This document shows positions 1 through 8,262 of a DNA stretch of 24,528 nt, in pieces; the first letter of the stretch is position 1; every line of letters starts with the position of its first letter. The translations under genes were made by a program, and so were the position numbers. The notes beneath the pieces are model-generated. The model ran no database searches and was not told the DNA's origin. It was given only the letters and a program-made list of their open reading frames with translations. Source of the stretch: Chara braunii (lineage: Eukaryota; Streptophyta; Charophyceae; Charales; Characeae); contig BFEA01000345.1 in the NCBI GenBank assembly GCA_003427395.1, forward strand, positions 976,843-1,001,370, read 5' to 3'.

Positions 1-715
1 CGACGCAGGGGGAACGCGTTTGTCGCGTTGACGCGTTCGAGCTCGCGCGGCAAATGAGGTGCGGCCTAGCTGAACGGCCTGGTCGTTTTATGTAGACGTT
101 CCCCCAGCAGGCCGTCCAACCCTGGTACTCCGCGGAAGCCCTGCTTGACATCGGGCCGACATCACGCGGGTTTTTTAATTTTTTTTATTGAAAAAAAATA
201 AAATTGAATGCATGAGGCGGTACCCGACAAGGGTCCTCACCGCCCCACACCTTCAGAAACCCCGACCCCAAAACCAACTGCGCGAAAACCCGGTTCGTAG
301 ACCCCTTTCATTCGCGTCCAACGCGCGTTTGAACGGGAGTTGAACGTGAATTCAACGCGCGTTAAATTATTTAACGCGGAACCCGTGTCAAATCCAGTTT
401 CGGACACACAGACTACAGACTAAGTTATTAAGGAATATATATTTGTTGTGATAAATTGAGTATTCTGTATTTCTGTATAAATTATGGATTGTATGAGAAT
501 AAATCAAATAATTGGTTTTGAATTGCCTAAGCAATTAACTTGTCTATTAAGTATAGTCCACCAGGGAATCCTTAGGCTTACATACTACCACTTTAATTTT
601 AGTAAAAGGTGCTTTTGATGAGCGTCAATCAAAACTCATGCCAGTGAAACGCCGCGTATGATATCCTATACAAAGTTCTCATTTTATTATTAATTATTTC
701 ATATTCTTTTTATTA
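1..715. other. Non-coding flank with GCGTT-rich motifs
   Basis: No credible coding frame is visible. The first 60 bases repeat GCGTT/CGCGTT-type motifs, and CAACGCGCGTT occurs twice as a direct repeat (319-329 and 353-363). A T-run followed by an A-run lies at about 171-200. From about 400 onward the DNA turns AT-rich. It ends just before the TG that opens the retrotransposon LTR. I see no gene, tRNA or known element here. Confidence 0.6.
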
Positions 716-1006
716 TGAAATCGTTTTCACCTTTCTGCAGTCAAAGATGCGGGCACTAGAGTTTGATCCCCAAACCTTACCTTGCCCATGTACAGTATCG
801 AGTTGACCCCGAGTGTTTGAACCTATGACCTGTATTTTGGTAGTCGTTTGATGTCTGTCGTGAGTCTGTGTAGTTGTAGGGGTTCGATCCATAGATTTGA
901 TGAGTAGGGGTCACAGCCTTCTAGAGGTCGCAGCTGTAGGTATTATGAGAGGTCAAGGTCGTAGCTGCTACAGTCATGAAAGGTCAAGGTCGTATCTGCT
1001 ACAGTG

Positions 1007-1059
1007 TTCGAAAGGCCAATACCACAGACTTCCGAAAGGACCGGAAGTGGCCTTTCGAA
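1007..1059 (+). other. LTR stem-loop
   Basis: TTCGAAAGGCCA at 1007-1018 is perfectly complementary to 1048-1059. Inside it CTTCCG (1029-1034) pairs with CGGAAG (1042-1047). The result is an 18-bp two-part stem with a 10-nt bulge. The same fold is kept in the 3' LTR at 8555-8607. A role in LTR RNA structure or 3'-end formation is possible but not shown. Confidence 0.7.
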
Positions 1060-1265
1060 GTTGGCTCACGTTTAGACAGAGGCAAGTGGACAAGTGGTGA
1101 GCCCAACTGCGTTACATCGGCAGTGCGACTGCATCGAGTTGGCAATGCAAACCCATGTAGTCAGCGGTACCGGTCCCAATCAGTCATAGTCCAGTCAAGC
1201 AAGTACCGCGTGGGACAGTGTGCATCAAGGGCATGGGAAAGGGGCAGACCAACGAGTTACCGAAG

Positions 1266-1272
1266 TATAAAT
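1266..1272 (+). promoter_or_regulatory. Possible LTR TATA box
   Basis: TATAAAT within the 5' LTR, followed by a conserved segment (ATCAAGAGGCAGCGCCCAAC). The 3' LTR has TGTAAAT at the matching place, so this candidate is changed there. It is a sequence match only and no transcription start can be inferred. Confidence 0.3.
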
Positions 1273-1668
1273 CAAGAGGCAGCGCCCAACCATTCTTTCA
1301 TTCCCTGCGTAAGCCATGCGCAAGAGCTGCTACAGTGTCTTGTGCTAGGTGGTCAGCATGTTGCCCGAAGTCGAAGTGGGCTGAAGTGGGTAGAGCGACC
1401 GTAGCCGCTGTAGGAGGTAGTCAGGCAATAGTGTGTGGGGTATTCAAGGTGATCCAAAGTTAAGTGAGTGTGAATGGTGGTGTTGGGAACAGTATCGAGG
1501 GTTGGATGTGCAGGCGCGTATGCGCCATAGCCTGTGGAAGCAATTTTGCATCTGAACTGAGTTCTCGATTGCCAAATCTCCGAGTTCTAAGTGGGCGTTG
1601 TGCGCCAGTGTGAATTGTCGTTTGTTTGCATGTTTTTTAAGCAAAGAAGAAAGTGAGTCTGATTGTAT

Positions 1669-1680
1669 TGGTATCGGAGC
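1669..1680 (+). other. Primer binding site, initiator-Met-tRNA type
   Basis: TGGTATCGGAGC matches the well-known plant retrotransposon primer site TGGTATCAGAGC, complementary to the 3' end of initiator methionine tRNA, at 11 of 12 positions. It sits directly downstream of the 5' LTR as expected. The one mismatch is an A-to-G change. This site is the main anchor for the end of the 5' LTR. Confidence 0.85.
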
Positions 1681-1820
1681 TGGTTCCCGTTACTCCACAT
1701 GCCATCGCCGTTGTGCGAAGTTTGGCGCCATAGCTGAAGCTGCGCCAACGAAGGAGAAGGGTTTGCCATAGCCGCACCATTGAAGGAGGGTGCCGCGAAC
1801 CTGCACAGAAGACAACGACG

Positions 1821-1838
1821 AACACACACACACACAGA

Positions 1839-1907
<69 letters not shown>
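1821..1907 (+). repeat. (AC)n-(GA)n microsatellite in the leader
   Basis: A short AC tract at 1822-1836 passes into an uninterrupted GA tract of about 66 bp at 1842-1907. It lies in the untranslated leader of the retrotransposon between primer site and gag. Purine-rich DNA continues to about 2160. The long frames that cross it are low-complexity translations and are not genes. Confidence 0.95.
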
Positions 1908-1910
<3 letters not shown>

Positions 1911-2209
1911 CAATACCAGATTGTTGTCCGGGCTAAGGAAGAAGGTGGCGGCCATCGCTGTCGAGCTCGGACACAGAGAATATGAGTAAAGAGGAGAGAG
2001 AAGGTACGAAGAGAGGGAGAGAATCATAGTTGAGGTGGAGGAGGAAGGAGAGACGAATAAGGGAGAAAGGGAAGCCATACCAGGGGGTGCATCAGATAGA
2101 GAGAGGCGAAAAAGAAGCCATAGTCGAGGGAGGATGAAGAAGGAAGGTGAAGGGAGGTAGGAACGAAGGTTAGCAGCCATAGCCAAGGTGATCGAGGTAC
2201 TTAACAGCA

Positions 2210-2373
2210 TTGACCAGGCGTTTACCGAAGTTGACCAAAATGCTTTTCAGTGTTGACCTAGGTACATGCTGGCGTTGACCGAGGAGTTGATTGAAAGGTT
2301 GACCAACGTTGACCAAGGCGTTGATTGGTGTTGACCAAGGTGGGGACCAGGGCGTTGATCGGAGTTGTTGACC
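2210..2373 (+). repeat. TTGACC-centred minisatellite, period ~11-12 bp
   Basis: TTGACC occurs eight times (2210, 2231, 2253, 2275, 2299, 2309, 2331, 2368). TTGATT/TTGATC variants fill most of the gaps (2287, 2321, 2355), giving a period of 10-13 bp. The unit is close to GTTGACCAAGGC. TTGACC is also the core of the plant W-box bound by WRKY proteins, but repetition alone could explain the copies. It lies in the retrotransposon leader. Confidence 0.75.
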
Positions 2374-2782
2374 ACGAAGTTTGACGAAGCTGGAGTTGGT
2401 ATACTCTCGCCAAGCCTTCAGCCTATCCCCTCGCCCTATGGATGTGCACACACCCCATGGTACTTGTTGGGTCAGTCTCTCTTCTTTCTGCATTGAGTCT
2501 CTTCTGACGAGTTGTTAGGAACTCTGTGTATGTGGTCATAGAGCTCTGTTGACCAAACCCACACGGGTTGAGTAGGGTTAAAGGTTGTGTCTGACGACTC
2601 GACTGACCCGGAGGACACGAACCCTCCCAAGGACCGGTACAGACCGGCGGGCTGCTTGGTGTGGCACAGTAGGCCCAAAATCCGAGTTGTGGGCTGCACA
2701 ACAAGTTGTCTAAGTCTTGGGAGGACTTGCTGATTACGTCGTCCTGTTTGCGACATTAAATAATTCGTGAGGAGTTACGAGG

Positions 2783-2865
2783 CATCTCCTTAAATGCCTC
2801 CTGATCAGCAGTAAGTCCTGTAGTGACAGCCATCTCCTTAAATGCCTCCTGATCAGCAGTAAGTC
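2783..2865 (+). repeat. 35-bp direct duplication
   Basis: The 35 bases at 2783-2817 recur exactly at 2831-2865 (period 48 bp). The core includes CTCCTTAAATGCCTCCTGAT. The repeat lies just upstream of gag in a frame that stays open from 2771 into the gag frame, but it contains no ATG. Confidence 0.95.
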
Positions 2866-2962
2866 GGTCTTAAGTCAGTCAGGGGGTGAGAGTCTAAGTG
2901 GTGAGGAGTGGAACAGTCATCTAGAAGCACAGGCGGCAAAGAAGAAGAAGCTTGAGGAAGAG

Positions 2963-4681
2963 ATGGAGAGGGTGAAGAGGGAAGAGGAGCAGCTTAAAGA
3001 AGTAGAAGAAGAAGTGGAAGAAGAGGAGATACCCCTGTTGAGGATTGGGAGGAGAGAAGAAAAAGGGGAATCCAGTGGGACCAGTGAGGATGAGAAGAAA
3101 CTGGAGAAGATGGTTTCAGAATGGGTGGCTAACTTATCTCTGGGGGAGGATGAAGAAGCATTGATGACCATTCCCCAGGACGAGAGGGATGCTGTTGTTG
3201 AAGAGATAAAGGCCTTAGAAGACCGGTTAGAGCAGCAGGCCTTGGAGGAGGAGAAGAGAATGGAGTGTAAATTGCGATTGAGGAGGCAGCGAAGGAGGTG
3301 CATAGTTTCAGCTATTGAATTGGAGAAGGAATTAGCTACCGCTGCAGAACAGCATACGCAGGCGCTGGCAAAAGAGGACGTTCAGAGTAAGTTGGACGCA
3401 ATCGCAAAGAGTATAGTTGTATTGATTCGCCCCCAAGAGGAACAAATGCATACCACCAGGGGCCATGACATGGCTTTACAGTCCATCCGAGTAGGCTTCA
3501 GAGACTTTGCCCACAAAATGATGATGCGGATGGGTAGTATGATGCAGGCCCGTATGAAGAACACAAAGCAGTTCTGTGTTGGCGCCATTGAGGGCGCCAA
3601 GCTCGCTGCTCTAGAGGAGGAGGCACGCCGGCGTAGCGAACGAGTCAAAGTCAAGTTGCCTGACGCCTACAGCGGGAAACGAAGATTTCGATAATTGGGA
3701 GGCAAATATTAACTCCTATGTGCACCTCCAGGACATTATTCATGAGGAGCAAGTCCGCGTTGCATTCCGCGCCCTTAGGGACGAAACGTCCAACTTTGCC
3801 AGGTCGTTAGCCAGCGATGCACAATGTGACAATGACATGGTGGCGTACTCCACCATTACTCCCCTCAGTGAATTCCTAAAGTTAATTCGCGAACGTTTCG
3901 CGGATGTGACTAAAGGAATTAACGTCTGACAAGCTCCAGACCATCCATACACGACAGTGGAAGAGTGCAAGGGCACTCAAGGGGGCTATGGATGAGCTTG
4001 TCGCAATTCCCAATCACGGGGTTACTGAGCCACAGTTGGTTCAATTATTTTAGCGTGCAATGCCCGAGAGTTTGCACGGGCACTTTTACGACAAGTCGCG
4101 AGAACGAGGAACGACTTATGATAGGTTGAGTCGCGACGTTGTGGCATATGAGGCCCAGTCCACGCCAATGAAGGCCTTTTGGCATAGAGATTTTGAGAAG
4201 GGTAATAAGTGGAAGGGCCATACCATTTCAGGGCAGGTTAAAGGGAAGGATAGCCTGATCTTGACTTTGGATGAGGGGGGAATGGGGGAGGTCCCATATA
4301 TATGCTACTGTTGCGGCTGGAGGGAGGCCACAAGGAAGAGGAGGAGGCCGGGGCCATGGGGGACGGGCCTTGAGTGGTCGAGGACAGGACGATCAAGGGG
4401 TTGGCGGTAGGGGAAACCGCCAAGAGGGAGGTAGGGGTCAAGGTCCCCCGCAAAATCGTCCACGTTCCAATCGGTCACCCTATAGAAGAGGTGGATGGCA
4501 TTCGGGCTTGCCACAGGGCAGGCCTTGGGAGGATTTGGGTCTCGACCAGAAAGTCTGGTAGAAAAGGATAGACCAGGATTAGTGTATCTACTGCGGTGAT
4601 CCGGGTCATATTATCAAATACTGCCCCAAATATAGGGAGGCCGGATTTGCTGCACAGGCAGCAAAAGGCAACCGTCGGTAG
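2963..4681 (+). pseudogene. gag pseudogene with CCHC zinc knuckle
   Basis: Gag packages the element RNA into cytoplasmic particles. The first frame (2963-3694) gives a Glu/Lys/Arg-rich, probably coiled-coil N-terminus (LKEVEEEVEEEE), then RVGFRDFAHKM. A frameshift near 3678 moves to another frame with NEDFDNWEANINSY and the capsid-like QVRVAFRALRDE. A second shift near 3925 leads to LQTIHTRQWKSARALKGAMD and MPESLHGHFYDKS, crossed by TAG at 4051. A Gly/Arg-rich stretch (4290-4500) follows in a third frame with TAG at 4559 and 4580. Then comes a zinc knuckle, CIYCGDPGHIIKYC (4583-4624), with CX2CX4HX4C spacing intact. The frame upstream is open to 2771 but has no ATG, so 2963 is chosen. Confidence 0.85.
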
Positions 4682-4709
4682 GGGTCGCAACTGCCCTTAC
4701 CCCTAGACC

Positions 4710-5333
4710 ATGTGGAGAAGAGTGCGCGCACCACAGAGAATCTCCCAACCCACATGTGTCTATGGCAGAGGTTGCTCTCTAGGCACTTCCCTCACAGGTG
4801 TGGCGAAAGAACTGAAGGAACTGGCATTGGTAGATGTAGAGATTTTTAGAGGTAGAGTAGGGGCCCTTATAGACAGTGGGGCTACCCGTAGCTATATTAG
4901 TCGCAAAGCGCTACAGAAGCTATAGCTGAATTTGAAGGTCCGAAAGTTAGAGGAACCTATAGTTAGCATCCTCGCAGACAATCGCACTATGCAAGTCGAG
5001 GATTGTGTCGAGGGAGGCCAGGCTTATTTTTGCCTAGAAAAAGATGGGAAGGTAGAAAGAGTTCTCCATTCCTTGACTCTCCCCGTAGAAGACGACCTCC
5101 CGTTTGATATAGTCCTAGGAATGGACTGGGAAGAGGCAGCAGGGGCCACACTTCATTTGAGAGAGCATGAGTGTAGGCTCCTTAGTCCTTCAAGCGGAGT
5201 CAAGACTGCCCGCCTGTTTCATGTGTCAGGGGTAAAGAACCCCTTAGCACATTGCTGCCTTAGCGCTCCTGCATTCGCAAGATTACTGAAGAAGGAGAAG
5301 CTAGAAGAACAGGTTTTCGTTGCCAGTTACTGA
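4710..5333 (+). pseudogene. Retropepsin-like aspartic protease (broken)
   Basis: This domain cuts the Gag-Pol polyprotein. The frame shows VDVEIFRGRVGALIDSGATR: the DSGA active-site motif with its catalytic Asp is present near 4870-4885. The frame is interrupted by TAG at 4923-4925 and then resumes in the same frame (4926-5333). The second conserved protease segment, FDIVLGMDWEEAAGA, follows about 75 residues later, as in gypsy proteases. The TAG is consistent with a CAG-to-TAG change but the ancestor is not known. It is followed by TGA at 5331 and a frame change into the reverse transcriptase part. Confidence 0.88.
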
Positions 5334-5334
5334 G

Positions 5335-6700
5335 CCTAAGTTTGAAGAGCCCATAGGCCCTCGTATTGCCAAGTTGCTGGAAGAGTATGCAAATCTGTTT
5401 GAGCCGCCTACAGGAGCTGCGAAAGCAATTGGACGAGCTCCTCGATAAGGGTTGGATTAGACTCAGTTCATCTCCGTTTGGAGCGCTTGTTTTGTTTGTC
5501 CCAAAAAAGGAGGGAGAGTTGAGAATGTGCATAGACTATAGGGGTCTCAACATCATCACAGTGAAGAATGCAGTACCGCTGCCTCGAATAGATGATTTGT
5601 TGGACCGAGTGCAGGGCTGCAGATACTTCTCCAAGATAGATTTGAAGTTAGGCTATCATCAGATAGAGGTCGATCCTGATGATCAGCACAAGATGGCGTT
5701 TAGGACCGGATATGGGCACTATGAGTTTATAGTGATGCCCTGTGGACTAACCAACGTGCCAGCTACATTTCAGCGTTGTATGAATGACCTGTTTAGGCCG
5801 TGGTTAGATAGATTTGTTGTTGTATATTTAGATGACATCCTAGTGTTTAGTAAGACCCTCCAGGAGCATGAGGGCCATCTAAGGCAGGTCTTGGAGAAGT
5901 TGAGAGAAGCTAACTTCAAGATCAATGCGAAGAAGTGTGAGTGGGCCAAGACACAGGTTTTATACCTTGGCCACGTTCTAGATGGAGATGGCATAAAGCC
6001 TGAGGACAGTAAGATAGCAGCGACTAGAGATCGGTCGACTCCCCGCACGCTAACAGAGTTGCGATCGTTCTGAGGGTTGGCAAATTATTATAGAAAGTTT
6101 GTGTGGAATTTCTCCACCATCGCTGCTCCCCTTTGCAGGTTGCTAAGGAAAGAGGCAATTTGGAAGTGGGATAAGGGCTGCACAGCGGCCCTGAAGAAGT
6201 TAAAGCGGGCCTTGATAGAGTACCTTATCCTTAAGGTAGTTGATCCATCATTGCCATTCATCGTCACCATTGATGCAAGTGAGTATGGCATAGCTGCTGT
6301 TCTGCAGCAAGACGATGGTAATGGATACAGACCCGTAGAGCTCGTATCTGCTTGAATGCCTTCAGAAAAGGTAACGACATCAACCTACGAGAGGGAACTC
6401 TACGCTCTCAGGCAATCGTTAGCACACTGGAAGCACTACTTGCTTGGGAGGCACTTCAAAGTGTATTCAGACCACGAGACGCTAAGGTGGCTGAAAACAC
6501 AGGCCAAAATGACACCAAAGCTAACTAGGTGGGCTGCAGAAATAGATCAGTATGACTTCGAGCTCAAGCCAGTCGAAGGGAAATATAATGTAGTTGCGGA
6601 CGCTCCAAGTAGGAGATCAGACTACTTTGGAGCGATAGTGCGCTATCTGGATATAGGGAGAGACTTGCAACAAAGAGTCAAAGAAGCGTATGTGCAGGCC
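5335..6700 (+). pseudogene. Reverse transcriptase and RNase H (broken)
   Basis: This part copies the element RNA to DNA and degrades the template. A short piece with [20 protein letters not shown] (5356-5415) is in one frame. The next frame starts abruptly at [18 protein letters not shown], so the connecting segment before the RT fingers found in relatives is missing. The catalytic motifs follow: [13 protein letters not shown] (motif A Asp), MPCGLTN, and YLDDILVFS with YLDD at 5825-5836. TGA at 6071 and again at 6353 break the same frame. RNase H shows all four acidic positions: TIDAS, YERELYAL, YSDHETLRWL and VADAPSRR. The frame shifts near 6698 into integrase. Confidence 0.93.
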
Positions 6701-6890
6701 CTATCTATAGCAACCTCCTCAAGAGAGTTAAGGAGGCACCAGAATCAGAACCAGATTACCGCACCACAGACGGCTTGTTATTTGAGAAGACTANCCCTAT
6801 CTATAGCAACCTCCTCAAGAGAGTTAAGGAGGCACCAGAATCAGAACCAGATTACCGCACCACAGACGGCTTGTTATTTGAGAAGACTAA
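6699..6890 (+). repeat. Perfect 95-bp tandem duplication around an N
   Basis: The 95 bases at 6699-6793 recur without a mismatch at 6795-6889. The only base between them is the N at 6794. The period of 96 keeps the reading frame, so integrase would gain 32 residues repeating SNLLKRVKEAPESEPDYRTT. In a copy this decayed, a perfect repeat meeting at an ambiguous base most likely reflects overlapping contig ends joined by the assembler. A very recent duplication is the alternative. Confidence 0.9.
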
Positions 6891-7980
6891 TGTTGTTGAC
6901 CGCCTATGCGTTCCCAACAGTGAAGAGATCCGAAGCTTGATCTTAGGGGAATGCCATGATACAGAGGGACATTTCGGTTGGCAGAAAACCTTAGCCAACC
7001 TCATGTGTGCATATACCTGGCCTCGTATGAAGGCCGATTGCATAGAATACGTACGCAGTTGTAAAGTATGTCAAAGGAACAAGACTTCTACGCGAGCCCC
7101 TCTAGGTCTTCTTAGACCATTGTCGATTCCCAAAGGACCCGGGGATTCATTGTCTATAGATTTCATGGAGACTGGCGTCAAAAGTAGACATGGCAAGAGT
7201 AAAGTCATGGTCGTAGTAGACACGTTTAGCAAGTACGTCATTTTCATTCCTTTGCCCTCTGAGGCACGCGTAGAGTTAGTAGTTCAGGAGTTTTTTTACC
7301 ATTGGGTCAGCGAGCATGGTATACCACTGGCGATAGTTAGTGACAGGGATACCGGGTTCACCAGTCAGAACTGGCAGGAACTGATGAAAGTTTATGGTTC
7401 AAAGTTATTAATGTCATATAACCACCATCCTAAGACTAACGGCCAGACTGGACAGATGAACAAGCTAGTAAAATCTTAGGATGTATATTAGGCTCGATCA
7501 GATTAATTGGGATGAGATGCTCCCAAAGGTAGTCAGCGCATGCAATAACAGCGTGCACTTCTCCACTTGTCGCACTCCCAACGAACTACACAAGTCCTTT
7601 AGACCGCGTAGACCATTTGAGGGACTTAACCGGGATCAGATTCCGAGGCTACCGCCTGGTACACGAGAGTTTGCGATACAGCACGAATAAGAGATAGCTA
7701 CTGTAGTTGACAACCTCAGGAAAGCCCAACAAAAAATGATAGAGCAAGCTAATAAGCATCATCGCCCCTCACAGTTTCAAGTAGGCGACTTAGTCTAGTC
7801 AAGGCAAAAGAGTTTGCTCCTTAGGAGAACATCTCACAAAAGTTGTTGCCGGCGTAGAGGACCGTGGCCAGTCCTAGAAGTCAAGGACGGAGAGGATGGA
7901 CCGCGTCCTACACTGTTGAGATTCCAGCACACCTCCACACCTGCCCAGTGTTCCATGCGTCAAAGTTGTTGCCTTGCGTC
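6700..7980 (+). pseudogene. Integrase (broken, catalytic Glu lost)
   Basis: This domain inserts the cDNA into the host genome. The HHCC zinc-binding part is visible (CHDTEGHFGWQKT then SCKVCQRNK). The core keeps the first Asp (SIDFMETG) and second Asp (VSDRDTGF). At the third site, where the family has QTE in a GQTE-type motif, this copy reads NGQTGQMNK, so the catalytic Glu is replaced by Gly. TAG at 7477 and a shift lead into MYIRLDQINWDEMLPKVVSA, then TAA at 7688 and TAG at 7796. A GPWPVLEV (7856-7879) plus CPVFHASKLLP (7945-7974) pair in two frames is the C-terminal module seen in gypsy integrases. Confidence 0.92.
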
Positions 7981-8224
7981 ACAAGTCAACAATTTCCATC
8001 ACGCAGATATGGATGGAAGATACGACATTGATGGTATAGTAGGTGAGGACATCTTCAGGACAGGAGGTAGAGGTCGTCCGCAAAAACAGTACAAAGTCAG
8101 ATTTTCCTTTCAGGAGCCAGAAGACGACCGCCGGTTTACACGTACAGAACTTCTAGACACAGCTCCCGGCATAGTCAGAGCCTACGAAAGAAATAAGAAG
8201 GGTAAAGGTTCTGCCTTAGACTGA
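7981..8224 (+). pseudogene. Chromodomain-like integrase tail
   Basis: After the integrase module the frame ending at 8224 reads DGRYDIDGIVGEDIF, a Gly/Arg loop, then QYKVRFSFQEPEDDRRF and APGIVRAYERN. The order of an initial YDIDGI-like strand, a QYxVxF strand and a final hydrophobic helix resembles the chromodomain of chromoviruses, which guides integration to marked chromatin. The usual Trp of the YLVKW strand is Phe here, so histone binding is doubtful. TGA at 8222-8224 ends the frame shortly before the 3' LTR. The call rests on pattern and position only. Confidence 0.55.
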
Positions 8225-8262
8225 AGTATTCTCGGAGGACCTCGAATTTAGGCCGACGGGAG

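Larger units (their letters stand above)
716..1667 (+). repeat. 5' LTR of the gypsy element
   Basis: Starts with TG at 716 (TGAAATCG), matching the TG at 8263 that opens the 3' copy. It aligns with the 3' LTR up to about 1525, with a 929-bp insertion in the latter. The right end is placed at about 1667 because a strong primer binding site starts at 1669. The last 140 bp have no partner since the 3' LTR is truncated, so the exact end is an inference and the terminal dinucleotide is not the usual CA. Inside are a 31-bp-period repeat of GGTCAAGGTCGTAKCTGCTACAG-type sequence (951-1004) and a conserved hairpin (1007-1059). The frames at 897-1463 are chance ORFs in LTR DNA. Confidence 0.85.

Noticed and set aside
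745-775. GTTCGATCCCC-like words in the LTRs as tRNA or SINE B-boxes
   Set aside because: No A-box at the right distance and no tRNA fold. The words sit within aligned LTR sequence.
1587-2210. 207-residue minus-strand frame rich in Ser-Leu
   Set aside because: It is a translation of the GA/AC microsatellite and purine-rich leader.
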